This document shows, one piece after another, positions 46,618 through 56,459 of a DNA stretch of 64,000 nucleotides. The position numbers and the translations under genes are program-made. Location: contig CAVORD010000001.1 of NCBI GenBank assembly GCA_963698535.1, positions 1,984,001 through 2,048,000 on the forward strand, written 5' to 3'. The notes under the pieces are model-generated. The model did not search any database. It saw only the letters and a list, made by a program, of their open reading frames with translations, and was not told the DNA's origin. Source of the DNA: CAVORD01 sp963698535. GTDB lineage: Bacteria > Bacteroidota > Bacteroidia > Bacteroidales > VadinHA17. Each line of letters opens with the position of its first letter. Position 1 is the first letter of the stretch.

Positions 46618-47475
46618 ATGAGAATCGCCAGAAGTCGCCAGGAACTGGCTGAAATGAGAGGTGCCATTGACATTTTCCCGGTAGGATTTGTGCCAACCAT
46701 GGGGGCTCTTCATCAGGGACACATATCTCTGGTGGAATCAGCCGTACAGGATTGCCCCGTCGTAATAGTAAGCATATTCGTTAACCCTACGCAGTTCAAT
46801 GACGCGGCCGACCTGAAGAACTATCCCAGAACAGTAGATGCAGACATCCTGCTGCTGAGTGCCGTTATGCGGGAAGAGGATATCCTCTTTCTCCCCTCAG
46901 AGAAAGATATCTATCCTGAAAAAAGTGAGGTAAGCTTCAACTTCGGAAACCTTGATAAGGTAATGGAGGGCAAATACAGGGAAGGACATTTCAATGGTGT
47001 AGCCCAGGTTGTTTCTATCCTGTTCAATATAACAAGAGCCGATGTAGCCTACTTTGGGAAAAAAGACTTCCAGCAACTTGCAATAATAAGGGCCCTGGTT
47101 AAGAAAGAAGACAGGGGCATTACCATTATCGGATGTCCTATTATAAGAGAAGAGGATGGCCTGGCGATGAGCAGCAGAAATGCCCTTCTCGAACCGAAGA
47201 TCAGAAAAGATGCAGGCATAATAAGAAAAACAATGCTCGAAGCTGCGAAAATGGCAGGGGAAAAGGAGATTTTGGAAATATGCAAATATGTCTCCTCCGT
47301 AATTGACCGCACACCCGGGTTCAATACCCAGTATTTTGAGGTGGTCGAGGACGAAACCCTTCAGCCTGTTAAGTTCAATGCCGAGATATCTCCGTTAAAG
47401 AGCTACCATGCCTGTATTGCAGTATTTGCCGGCAAGATAAGACTGATAGATAATATAAGGTTTAACTTGTACTAG
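46618..47475 (+). CDS. panC: Pantothenate synthetase
   Basis: Joins pantoate and beta-alanine with ATP to make pantothenate. Family motifs are clear: VPTMGALHQGHISLVE (HxGH), VSIFVNPTQFN, YPRTVDAD, EGKYREGHFNGVAQVV, AYFGKKDFQQL and DGLAMSSRNALL (KMSKS-like loop). The 285-residue length is normal. panD follows after 47 bases and provides the beta-alanine, so both precursor steps for coenzyme A are adjacent. Confidence 0.96.
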   Translation: MRIARSRQELAEMRGAIDIFPVGFVPTMGALHQGHISLVESAVQDCPVVIVSIFVNPTQFNDAADLKNYPRTVDADILLLSAVMREEDILFLPSEKDIYPEKSEVSFNFGNLDKVMEGKYREGHFNGVAQVVSILFNITRADVAYFGKKDFQQLAIIRALVKKEDRGITIIGCPIIREEDGLAMSSRNALLEPKIRKDAGIIRKTMLEAAKMAGEKEILEICKYVSSVIDRTPGFNTQYFEVVEDETLQPVKFNAEISPLKSYHACIAVFAGKIRLIDNIRFNLY

Positions 47476-47522
47476 AATAAAACGTTGTTTACCTTTGTAG
47501 TTGGTTATTCGATTGATCTGAT

Positions 47523-47874
47523 ATGTTGATTGAAGTAGTAAAATCAAAGATTCATAAGGTTTCCGTTACGGAAGCAAACCTTCAGTACGTTGGAAGTATT
47601 ACCATTGATGAAGATCTGATGGATGCAGCCAACCTGCATTGAGAATGAAAAGGTACAGGTCGTGAACATCAATAATGGTGAACGGCTTGAAACGTACGTC
47701 ATAAAAGGAGAAAGAGGGTCAGGCAGCATCTGTCTTAATGGCCCTGCTGCACGAAAAGTTGCCGTTGGTGATGTTGTTATAATAATATCTTACGCTACAA
47801 TGGATTTCGAAGAGGCAAAGGTTTTCAAACCCAGCCTGCTCTTCCCCGATACCGCCACAAATAAAATAATCTGA
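47523..47874 (+). CDS. panD: Aspartate 1-decarboxylase (one frameshift)
   Basis: Pyruvoyl enzyme that makes beta-alanine from aspartate. The first 38 residues (MLIEVVKSKIHKVSVTEANL) contain the self-cleavage site Gly24-Ser25 (QYVGSIT). A one-base shift near 47637 then moves the frame, and IENEKVQVVNINNGERLETYVI continues the protein to SLLFPDTATN. Dropping one base in the AACCTGCATT stretch restores DAAN-IENEKV. The restored length of ~116 residues is typical. A sequence error is likely. Confidence 0.92.
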
Positions 47875-47876
47875 AC

Positions 47877-48899
47877 TTGAAAGCCGGATTTTCAGGAACG
47901 ATCAGGTTAGCGCTGTTTTTAATTCTGGGCGTCCTGCTTATATGGCTCTCTTTCAGAAACATCGATTTCAGTAAGGTTTCCTCCGGTCTAAAGGAGGCAA
48001 ATTACATCTGGCTCCTTTTATCATTAACCTTTTCGTTTATCTCATTTTTTAGCAGGGCACGCCGCTGGATCCTCCTTATTAAGCCGCTGGGATACAATCC
48101 GTCATTCTGGAATGCTTACCACTCCCTGCTCTCCGGCTATCTTGCCAATATTGCCCTCCCCCGACTCGGAGAGTTTACCAGGGCTGTTGCGCTGGGAAGG
48201 AAAGAGTCTATTCCTGTTCAAAAGATTGTTGGAACCGTGGTTATTGAGAGAGCCGTCGACTTATTCACACTCCTTCTTATCACCTCAGCAGTAATCCTTT
48301 TCGGACCTGCTCCATTTAAGGAGTTTATAAATGAATTATTGCAAAGGATATTTGGTAACATCAGTGAATCCATTTCCGGAAAGTCGGCTTATTTCTGGTT
48401 TTTTGGGGGTGCCATTGTTATCCTCATCCCAGTTCTGATATATATTTTTAGAAAAAAGATAAGTGAAGTAAAGCTATTCCGTAAAGCAGGATCGATACTC
48501 CGTGAGTTATGGGATGGATTGAAGACCACCTGGTATCTTAAGGACAGGGGTGAATTTCTTTTACACACCATATTTATATGGACTAACTACCTCTTAATGA
48601 CCTGGGTCGTCCTTTTTGCTATTCCATCTACCTCAGGACTCAGCCTGGGTGACGGTCTGTTCCTGCTTGTTATAGGTTCTATGGCTATGGCTGCTCCGGT
48701 TCAAAGCGGATTCGGTGCTTTCCACTGGGTTATTTCAAGGGGATTAAATGTTATATTTGGTATTGATCTTACCGACGGACTTGTTTATGCTACCCTCTCC
48801 CACGAGTCACAGATATTGCTTATACTTGTTGCCGGTACGATAAGCACTATAATCGTTTATGGTGGTATTAAAAAAAGGGCTCTGCCTGAGGATCAATAG
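47877..48899 (+). CDS. UPF0104/AglD-like integral membrane protein
   Basis: A polytopic protein of 340 residues in the lysylphosphatidylglycerol-synthase transmembrane (flippase-like) family. It has about eight hydrophobic helices, starting LALFLILGVLLIWLSFRNID. Conserved parts are SFFSRARRWILLI, YHSLLSGYLANIALPRLGEFTRAVAL and GTVVIERAVDLFTLLLI. It lacks the catalytic domain of MprF. The best start is a TTG at 47877, three bases after panD. Relatives may move lipid-linked or glycosylated substrates; the actual one is unknown. Confidence 0.85.
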   Translation: MKAGFSGTIRLALFLILGVLLIWLSFRNIDFSKVSSGLKEANYIWLLLSLTFSFISFFSRARRWILLIKPLGYNPSFWNAYHSLLSGYLANIALPRLGEFTRAVALGRKESIPVQKIVGTVVIERAVDLFTLLLITSAVILFGPAPFKEFINELLQRIFGNISESISGKSAYFWFFGGAIVILIPVLIYIFRKKISEVKLFRKAGSILRELWDGLKTTWYLKDRGEFLLHTIFIWTNYLLMTWVVLFAIPSTSGLSLGDGLFLLVIGSMAMAAPVQSGFGAFHWVISRGLNVIFGIDLTDGLVYATLSHESQILLILVAGTISTIIVYGGIKKRALPEDQ

Positions 48900-48901
48900 A
48901 T

Positions 48902-50264
48902 ATGTCTAAACCCAAATCGGTTTATGTTTGCCGCAACTGCGGTGCTGACTCTCCTAAATGGATAGGTCGATGCAACTCATGTGGTGAATGGAATACTTAC
49001 ACTGAAGAGATCATCTCGCGACCATCAAGACAGATCACCCGGAGACCAGTCGGGAAGGGTCACCCCCACTCCTCAGCTGCTTGAAGCCATCGACGGTAAT
49101 ACGGGTACACGCATTGCATCAGGACTGGCTGAACTCGACCGGATTCTTGGTAACGGCATGATGCCCGGATCGCTGATCCTTCTGGGAGGTGAACCCGGAG
49201 TAGGCAAATCAACACTGGCACTTCAGCTTGCTCTCTCCTTTGAAAAAGGCAAAGTGATGTATGTCTCGGGCGAGGAGAGCGAACAACAGATAAAACAGAG
49301 GGCCGGAAGGATAAGCAAGGGCAATCCGGGATGCTATATCCTGTGCGAAACGGATCTTGAAAATATCATATTACAGGCCGACAGGTTATCGCCGGAGGTG
49401 ATGATCATCGATTCCATACAGACCATGAGCACCGGAATGCTGGAATCGTCGGCAGGTTCGGTATCGCAGGTAAGAGAGTGTGCGGCAATGCTTCTAAGGT
49501 ATTGCAAGAACAAGAATATTACCGCTTTCCTGATAGGACATATTACAAAAGACGGAACGCTTGCCGGGCCAAAAGTGCTGGAGCATATAGTAGATGTTGT
49601 TCTTCAGTTTGAAGGTGAACGTAATTTTGTGTACCGTATCCTTCGGTCGGCAAAGAACCGTTTTGGTTCTACAGCAGAGATAGGAATATTTGAGATGGTC
49701 GATAGCGGACTGCGGGAGGTTCCAAATCCTTCGGAGCTCTTTATCAATCATTCCGACGAGTCGCTAAGCGGCGTCGCTATAGCTGCCACAATGGATGGGA
49801 TACGGCCTTTTCTCATAGAAACACAGTCGCTGGTGAGCAGTGCCGTTTATGGTACTCCACAACGCAGTGCAACAGGATTCGATACCCGGCGACTCAATAT
49901 GCTTCTGGCAGTGCTTGAGAAAAGAGCAGGCTTCAGACTGGGACAAAAAGATGTATTTCTGAACATAGCAGGAGGCATAAAAGTTACCGACCCGGCTATC
50001 GATCTGGCCGTGGTCTCTGCTGTACTCTCTTCAAGCCTCGACATTGCCATTGGCAAGGAGGCATGCTTTGCAGGGGAGGTAGGTCTGACAGGGGAGATAA
50101 GAGCAGTGCCCAGAATAGAGCAGCGAATAAACGAGGCAGCACGCATGGGGTTTGCAAAGATCTACATATCAAAGGGATATAAGAATCTGTCAATCAAAAA
50201 ACCCGGCCTCGAAGTTATAAAAACCGGCCGGGTTGAAGAGGTTGTTCGTCACCTGTTTGGCTAA
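48902..50264 (+). CDS. radA: DNA repair protein RadA (one frameshift)
   Basis: RecA-like DNA helicase that promotes branch migration in recombination. The N-terminal zinc finger (VCRNCG..CNSCGEWNT) is in one frame. The shift falls near 49060, at a GGG/CCCCC stretch. The rest follows: LLGGEPGVGKSTLALQLAL (Walker A), VMYVSGEES, MIIDSIQT (Walker B), LRSAKNRFGSTAEIGIFEM (the RadA KNRFG motif), and a Lon-like C-terminal domain (GQKDVFLNIAGGIKVTDPA; GEVGLTGEIRAV). Restored length is ~453 residues. It converges with PBP1A by a 4-base overlap. Confidence 0.94.
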
Positions 50265-52600
50265 TAGTAATAATTGATCCTCGCCGGTGACGTCTTCTTT
50301 AGTTTATTACAATCAAGTTCCATATTGAATCCGGGAGGAGCCTCAAACCGGTCCATCTCCATAATTCCAAGCTCCGGGTCGGTATATACCTTTCTCAGAA
50401 AAAGAGCTACCACAGGGAGGGATATGTTGGCACCCTGTCCCTGGGTCAGGTCTTCGAAGTGAATAGCCTGGTCCTCCCATCCGCCCCATGCTCCTGCTAC
50501 CAGATTAGGAGTAACACCCATGAACCATCCGTTGGAGTGGTTCTGTGTTGTTCCGGTCTTTCCTCCTATCTGATTTTTCAACTCGTACTTTGTCCTCATC
50601 CTGATACCCGATCCCTCTCTTACTACCCCCTGAAGAAGGTCAAGCATAAGGTAGGCATGTTCCTCGCTTATCACCTCCTCAATGGAAGGATTGAATCTTG
50701 AGATGACATTACCGTTGCGGTCCTCGATGCGGGAGACATAAATAGGCCTTGTATAAACACCCTTATTGGCATATGTACCATAAGCCCCTACCATCTCCTC
50801 AAGTGAAATGTCGGAAGTACCAAGAAAGATAGAAGGCACAGGATCGATAAATCCCCTTATGCCCAGCCTGTGCATCAGGTCGGCAACTGCTATCGGGGAA
50901 AACTGTTTCATCAGCCACGCCGATATATAGTTCTCCGACTGTGCCAGTCCCCAGCGCAGGGTTACCATCTGCCCGTGGAATTCCTTCGGGCCGGAACTTC
51001 TTGGCTGCCATGTGGTATCACCTACCTCAAAAGTGCGTGGAATATTTTCTACTTCATAGCATGGCGAATAGCCATCCTGTATGGCGAGGGTATAAAGAAA
51101 TGGTTTAATGGTACTTCCTACCTGCCTCTTCTGCATCGTTACACCGTCGTACTTAAAATATCTGAAGTCGGGTCCGCCAACATAGGCCTTGACATATCCG
51201 CTGTGCGGATCCATAGCCATAAAGGATGAGCGTATAAAGTATTTATAGTACTTAAGAGAATCCAGCGGTGTCATAATGGTGTCTATCTCACCTCTCCAGC
51301 TGAACACCCTCATCTGCTGTGGTGTATTGAATGCAAGCATTATTGAATCCTCAGGCATCCCCGACCTTTTCATACCTCTGTAACGGTCGGTCCTTTCAAT
51401 ACTCGTTTGCATTATATCCTTGATCTCCCTGGAGTTCACGTCATTAGAATATGGCGGATTCCTCAGTCTCTTTGCGGACTTGTAAAATGCCGGTTGTATG
51501 TCGGTGGAGAGATGTTCTACCATAGCCTCTTCGGCATATTTCTGCATCCTTGAATCGATGGTGGTATATATCTTTATCCCGTCGCGGTAGAGATTATAAT
51601 TTGAACCATCGGGTTTGTGATTCTTTCTGCACCATCCATAGAGGGGATTGGTTTGCCACTCCCAAAGAGCGTCGTTAAACTGCGTATCGGTAAAGAACAT
51701 ACGTCTTTCCGGTTCCGGCCTTATCATAGTGGTCCTTATATACTCCCTGAAGTAGGTCGCCAGACCTGTGTTATGTCCCTGATCGTGATAATCAATAACG
51801 ATAGGAAGAAGTGATACGGAATCTGCAACGGCTTTGTCGAGGTAACCATATTTCACCATCTGCGACAAAACAACATTCCTTCGGGCCAGAGTAAGATCAT
51901 ATCTTCTTATAGGATTGTAAAGTGCCGAGTTCTTAAGCATCCCCACCAGTGTTGCCGATTCCTCCAGTGTTAACGAGTCGGGGGTGGTATTGAAATAGAC
52001 CTGTGCCGCCGATCGTACACCCACAGCATTGTAGGTAAAATCAAAAATGTTGAGATACATGGTCAGTATCTCATCCTTGGTATAGCTCCTTTCCAGTTTT
52101 ACAGCTGTTTGCCACTCCTTGAATTTGGCAATGACCAGCCTGGCAGTACGTGAAAAGAAGTTGTACTGCGACAGATCCTCCCTGGGGAACAGGTTCTTGG
52201 CAAGCTGCTGGGTTATAGTACTTCCTCCTCCGGTCTTCTGTCCCATCAGCAAAGTTCTCACAAACACCCTCCCAAGGCTTCTGATGTCAATACCGGAATG
52301 CCGGTAAAAACGGATATCCTCAGTTGCAATCAACGCATTTACCAGTTCAGGTGATATCTCGGAATATGGGGTCCATGTTCTGTTCTGTATATAGAACTTA
52401 CCCAGAAGGACACCATCGTCTGAATAGACTTCAGCAGCCAGGTTGTTGTCAGGGTTCTCCAGTTCATCGAATGTTGGCATAGGACCAAGCACCCCTTTTG
52501 AAATAAGAATAAATATCAAAAGTATTATCAGAATTGGACTTATGAGTATGGCCCATAACCCGAAAACCTCTTTCCTGAATCTCTTTTTTATCGCTCCCAT
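50261..52600 (-). CDS. Penicillin-binding protein 1A, bifunctional
   Basis: Polymerises and cross-links peptidoglycan in the periplasm. A single membrane helix lies near residues 15-35. The GT51 glycosyltransferase domain has the catalytic Glu in ALIATEDIRFYRHSGID (near 95) and GGSTITQQLAKNLF. The transpeptidase domain has the SxxK serine in VGSTIKPFLY (near 495), SxN in AQSENYISAW, and KTGTTQNHSNGWF (near 680). The 779-residue length is typical of Bacteroidota PBP1A. It is a single gene, divergent from topA. Confidence 0.93.
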   Translation of the reverse strand: MGAIKKRFRKEVFGLWAILISPILIILLIFILISKGVLGPMPTFDELENPDNNLAAEVYSDDGVLLGKFYIQNRTWTPYSEISPELVNALIATEDIRFYRHSGIDIRSLGRVFVRTLLMGQKTGGGSTITQQLAKNLFPREDLSQYNFFSRTARLVIAKFKEWQTAVKLERSYTKDEILTMYLNIFDFTYNAVGVRSAAQVYFNTTPDSLTLEESATLVGMLKNSALYNPIRRYDLTLARRNVVLSQMVKYGYLDKAVADSVSLLPIVIDYHDQGHNTGLATYFREYIRTTMIRPEPERRMFFTDTQFNDALWEWQTNPLYGWCRKNHKPDGSNYNLYRDGIKIYTTIDSRMQKYAEEAMVEHLSTDIQPAFYKSAKRLRNPPYSNDVNSREIKDIMQTSIERTDRYRGMKRSGMPEDSIMLAFNTPQQMRVFSWRGEIDTIMTPLDSLKYYKYFIRSSFMAMDPHSGYVKAYVGGPDFRYFKYDGVTMQKRQVGSTIKPFLYTLAIQDGYSPCYEVENIPRTFEVGDTTWQPRSSGPKEFHGQMVTLRWGLAQSENYISAWLMKQFSPIAVADLMHRLGIRGFIDPVPSIFLGTSDISLEEMVGAYGTYANKGVYTRPIYVSRIEDRNGNVISRFNPSIEEVISEEHAYLMLDLLQGVVREGSGIRMRTKYELKNQIGGKTGTTQNHSNGWFMGVTPNLVAGAWGGWEDQAIHFEDLTQGQGANISLPVVALFLRKVYTDPELGIMEMDRFEAPPGFNMELDCNKLKKTSPARINYYY

Positions 52601-52815
52601 TGAGTCTAAATATTTGGGATAAAATTAGTAATAATTGAAGAATCTTGAGTTTTATTTTGAAGTTAGGACCTTAAATGTTTTACTTTGCCCTGTTTTCAAG
52701 TGTTTATATTATTTTGTTTTATTGTCGCTTGAAACCTCGTTGCTGTTCAGTAAATTTTCATGTCTGCAAAATGCTAACTGCACATTGGTTTCATAAACGG
52801 AAATTTTAGGAGAAT

Positions 52816-55115
52816 ATGATAGAGAATCTGGTAATTGTGGAATCCCCGGCTAAGGCGAAGACAATAGAGAAATTCCTGGGAAAGGATTTCAGAGTTGTTT
52901 CAAGCTATGGCCATATCAGGGATCTTTCAAAGAAGAATCTCGGGATTGATATTGAGGGGGGATTTATTCCTGAATATGAAGTCCCGTCAGACAAACAGAA
53001 AGTAGTTAAGGATCTTAAGAAAATAGCAGGAGAATCAAAGAACATATGGCTGGCTTCTGATGAGGACCGGGAGGGAGAAGCCATTGCATGGCATCTGATG
53101 TCTGTTCTGGGACTGGATCAGGCAAACACCAAAAGAATAGTCTTTCACGAGATCACCAAAAATGCTATAAGCTGAGGCTGTTCAGAGCCCCCGGCTGGTA
53201 GATATGAATCTTGTGAACTCACAGCAGGCCCGAAGGATACTCGATCGTATCGTTGGCTTCGAGGTCTCTCCTGTATTATGGAAAAAGGTGCAGCCATCAT
53301 TGTCAGCAGGAAGGGTACAGTCGGTAGCCGTAAGGCTTCTCGTTGAGCGTGAGAGGGAGATAATAAATTTCAGGACAGAATCGGCATTCAGGATAACGGG
53401 ACTTTTTAATCCTGCAGGAGAGAAGGAGGCAGGAGAGATCAAAGCTGAAGCCTCAGTAAAACCGGTCAACCAGGAAGGAGCATCTGCCTTTCTTGAAAAA
53501 TGTTCCAAAGCCAGCTTTTCCGTTTCCGATGTAACTGTCAAGCCGGGTAAACGATCACCTTCACCACCCTTTACCACCTCCACCCTTCAGCAGGAGGCAT
53601 ACAGGAAACTGGGATTCTCTGTATCTCAGACCATGAGTGTGGCACAGAAGTTATACGAGGCCGGACGAATAACATATATGCGTACCGACTCGGTGAATCT
53701 CTCCAAGCAAGCCCTTGCCGCTTCCAGGGAGGTTATAGTTGGGGCCTTTGGAGAAAACTACAGCAAAACAAGGCAGTTCCGGACCTCAACCAAGGGGGCA
53801 CAGGAGGCTCATGAGGCAATACGGCCAACCTATCCTGCCGAGAAGGAGATAAGTGGCAATTCAAATGAGAAACGCCTTTACGATCTTATATGGAAAAGAA
53901 CCATTGCCTCACAGATGAGTGACGCGGAGGTTGAGCGTACAACGGTTAAGATCGCTATGTCCGGATCAGATGTTATGTTTACCGCCACTGGTGAGGTGAT
54001 AAAATTTGAAGGTTTTATCAGGCTCTATACCGAATCGTCCGATAATGATAATGGCGATGATGAAAAGGATATCATACCTCCTGTAAAGAAAGGTATGATG
54101 CTCGAATATAAAGAGATAAATGCAACCGAGAGATATACCGCCCCTCCACCAAGATATACAGAAGCAAGTCTGGTTAAGAAACTCGAGGAGCTTGGAATAG
54201 GAAGGCCTTCAACATATGCACCTACTATTTCAACTATTCAAAACAGGGGATATGTATCACGCGAGGACAGGCCTGGTGAGAAAAGAGATGTTATGACCCT
54301 TTCCCTGAAAAACGGCCGTATCACCTCGCAGCAAAAATCAGAGGTTGCAGGCAGGGAGAAATCAAAACTGTTTCCTCAAAGCATAGGAATGATAGTTACC
54401 GATTTCCTTCTTGATAATTTCAAGGTTATAATGGATTACCATTTTACCGCGGGGGTAGAGGAACAATTCGACCTCATTGCCGAAGGTAAGATCAAGTGGA
54501 CAGAAATGCTTAAGGAGTTCTATGGTCCTTTCCATGCTCATGTAGAGACTTCACTGGCGATACGTGAACGCGTATCTGGCAGCAGGAACCTGGGCAATCA
54601 CCCGACAACAGGTGAGCCTGTTTTAGTGAAGGTAGGACGTTATGGCCCGGTGGTGCAGATAGGTGAAGCCAGCGACGATAACAAACCCACGGTTTGCAAG
54701 CCTGCTTAAGGACCAGCTGGTTGAAACAATAACTCTTGAAGAGGCGCTGCTGCTATTCAACCTACCCAGGATCATCGGAAATCACGAGGGTGAAGATATG
54801 ATCGCAGGAATAGGCCGGTTCGGTCCCTATGTTAAATATAAAGGGAAATTTTACAGCCTTAAAAAGGGTGTCGACGACCCCAATACTATAACACCCGACA
54901 GGGCCGTTGAGATCATCAATGAGAAAATTGAGGCAGAAAAGAACAAGGTGATCGCCGATTACGATGACATCAAAGTTCTTAACGGACGCTATGGCCCTTA
55001 TATAGCCAGTGGCGGAAAAAACTTCAGGATACCCAAAAAAACAGATCCGGCCTCTCTCTCTAAGGAGGATTGTCTGGCTATAATTAACAGTGCAGCAAAT
55101 ACAAAGAAAAAGTAA
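52816..55115 (+). CDS. topA: DNA topoisomerase I (two frameshifts)
   Basis: Relaxes negatively supercoiled DNA. The Toprim domain (IVESPAKAKTIEKFLG; ASDEDREGEAIAWHL) is in the first 120 codons. An extra T near 53175 shifts the frame; the bridge reads EAVQSPRLVDMNLVNSQQARR. The catalytic Tyr is in ITYMRTDSVNLS, followed by EAHEAIRPT and GIGRPSTYAPTIS. A second shift near 54691 precedes the C-terminal repeats (RFASLLKDQLVETITLEEAL; GRFGPYVKYKGKF). A TAGGAG sequence precedes the ATG, which is uncommon in this phylum. Restored length is ~765 residues. Confidence 0.94.
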
Positions 55116-55126
55116 TAAGCCTTCAA

Positions 55127-56299
55127 ATGTTAAAACTGACTGACTACTTCGACCCGGTAAGCATTGAGACTCCTGAATTCCAGTTTCTTTCGGGTTCGGC
55201 GCAATTGTCGCATAACATTGTTATAAATACCGAAAACAAACCCCTCCAGTCAGCCGACAATATATCAATTGCAATCATTGGGGTGTGCGACGACAGAAAC
55301 AGCCCTAATCAGGGCTCATCAAAAGGTCCTGATGCTATCCGCCAGAAACTATACAGGCTATCCCGTCTTCCCGGAAAACTAAAGATCGCCGACCTCGGTA
55401 ATCTAAAGAACGGCAAATCATTTGCTGATACACTGGCGGGCTTGACCGATGTGATCTCTTTTCTTCTGGAAAAAGGAGTATATCCTGTTCTTATAGGAGG
55501 CACCAGTGCCCTTGCCGTTGCCATCGACAGGGCTATGACAGTTATGGGAGAGCCTTATATCTTTCTCTCTGTTGATTCCCGTCTCGATTTCAATCCCGAA
55601 TCAAAAGAGATCAGTTCCGTAAGCTTCCTCAACAGTATACTCTACAGTAACCGCAGCAGCTGTGCGGGTTTTTCGGCAGTAGGATACCAGACATACCTTA
55701 ATGATCCGCAGGTTATTAACCGTTTCCGGAAAAAGGGATATGAACTTTTAAGGGTGGGCGATACACGTACGGCTTTCCATGAATCGGAGCCTTCATTCCG
55801 CGACGCAGGAGTAATAGTCTTTGATATTTCTGCCGTCCGGCAGTCAGATGCTCCGGGAACCATTGGTGCAACACCAAATGGCTTTTACGGTGAAGAGATC
55901 TGTCTGCTGGCCCGATATGCAGGGTTATCGGATAATCTGCGCGTTTTCTCACTGTTTGAGGTTAATCCGCTGCTGGATAGCAGGGGCCAAACCACTGAAC
56001 TTGCCGCCCAGGTAATTTGGTTTTTTCTGGAAGCATATTCTCAAAAACAGTTTGAAACACCGGTTATTACAAAAAAGGGCGAAGGAAGATTTATCAAATA
56101 CCATGTTAAGGTTACCGACCTTGAAGAGGATCTGGTATTCGTGAGGAGTACCCTTACAAACAGATGGTGGCTTCAGATCGACGATGAGGGTGATATCCGG
56201 TTTGTTGCCTGCTCAAATGACGATTATACAAGAGCCAACAGAGATGAGGTACCGGAAAGATGGTTCAGGGCTAATTCACGTCTAAAAAAACGTTCCTGA
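55127..56299 (+). CDS. Arginase/formimidoylglutamase-fold protein with degenerate metal site
   Basis: A 390-residue ureohydrolase-fold protein. The fold is recognisable from IAIIGVCDDRNSPNQGSSKGPDAIR, YPVLIGGTSAL, IFLSVDSRLDF, VIVFDISAVRQSDAPG and FSLFEVNP. The manganese ligands are largely lost: GGxHS reads GGTSA, DxHxD reads DSRLD, and the late DxD reads DIS. Catalysis is therefore unlikely. The C-terminal ~80 residues (YHVKVTDLEEDLVFVRSTLTNRWWLQI) are an extension beyond normal arginases. It sits 11 bases after topA and upstream of porP-gldKLMN in the same direction, so a structural role in or near type IX secretion is possible. Confidence 0.8.
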   Translation: MLKLTDYFDPVSIETPEFQFLSGSAQLSHNIVINTENKPLQSADNISIAIIGVCDDRNSPNQGSSKGPDAIRQKLYRLSRLPGKLKIADLGNLKNGKSFADTLAGLTDVISFLLEKGVYPVLIGGTSALAVAIDRAMTVMGEPYIFLSVDSRLDFNPESKEISSVSFLNSILYSNRSSCAGFSAVGYQTYLNDPQVINRFRKKGYELLRVGDTRTAFHESEPSFRDAGVIVFDISAVRQSDAPGTIGATPNGFYGEEICLLARYAGLSDNLRVFSLFEVNPLLDSRGQTTELAAQVIWFFLEAYSQKQFETPVITKKGEGRFIKYHVKVTDLEEDLVFVRSTLTNRWWLQIDDEGDIRFVACSNDDYTRANRDEVPERWFRANSRLKKRS

Positions 56300-56384
56300 T
56301 CACCTCTTTCTAAATTTTCATCAAAATAGGTGCCTTTTCTGCAACATTAGAAAATGGTTTCCGTTTAAGAATAAGATATTTTTC

Positions 56385-56392
56385 TAATTTTG
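56385..56392 (+). promoter_or_regulatory. -7 box upstream of porP/sprF
   Basis: TAATTTTG matches TAnnTTTG and lies 67 bases before the porP ATG at 56460. No TTG sits at the -33 distance, which would fit a promoter needing an activator or alternative sigma factor. Confidence 0.4.
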
Positions 56393-56436
56393 ACTTCAAA
56401 TTGAGAGGGATACTCCTGAAATGTTTATTAAGGAGG

Positions 56437-56452
56437 AGTTACAACTGTAACT
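56437..56452 (+). promoter_or_regulatory. Inverted repeat just upstream of porP
   Basis: AGTTAC and GTAACT form a 6-bp inverted repeat with a 4-base spacer, seven bases before the porP ATG and partly overlapping an AGGAGGAG stretch. It could form a leader hairpin or bind a protein. This is only a structural observation. Confidence 0.35.
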
Positions 56453-56459
56453 ATACTGT

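Noticed and set aside
47523..47874. Programmed frameshift in panD
   Set aside because: No slippery site was seen, and the same type of break is scattered over unrelated genes, which fits sequence error better.
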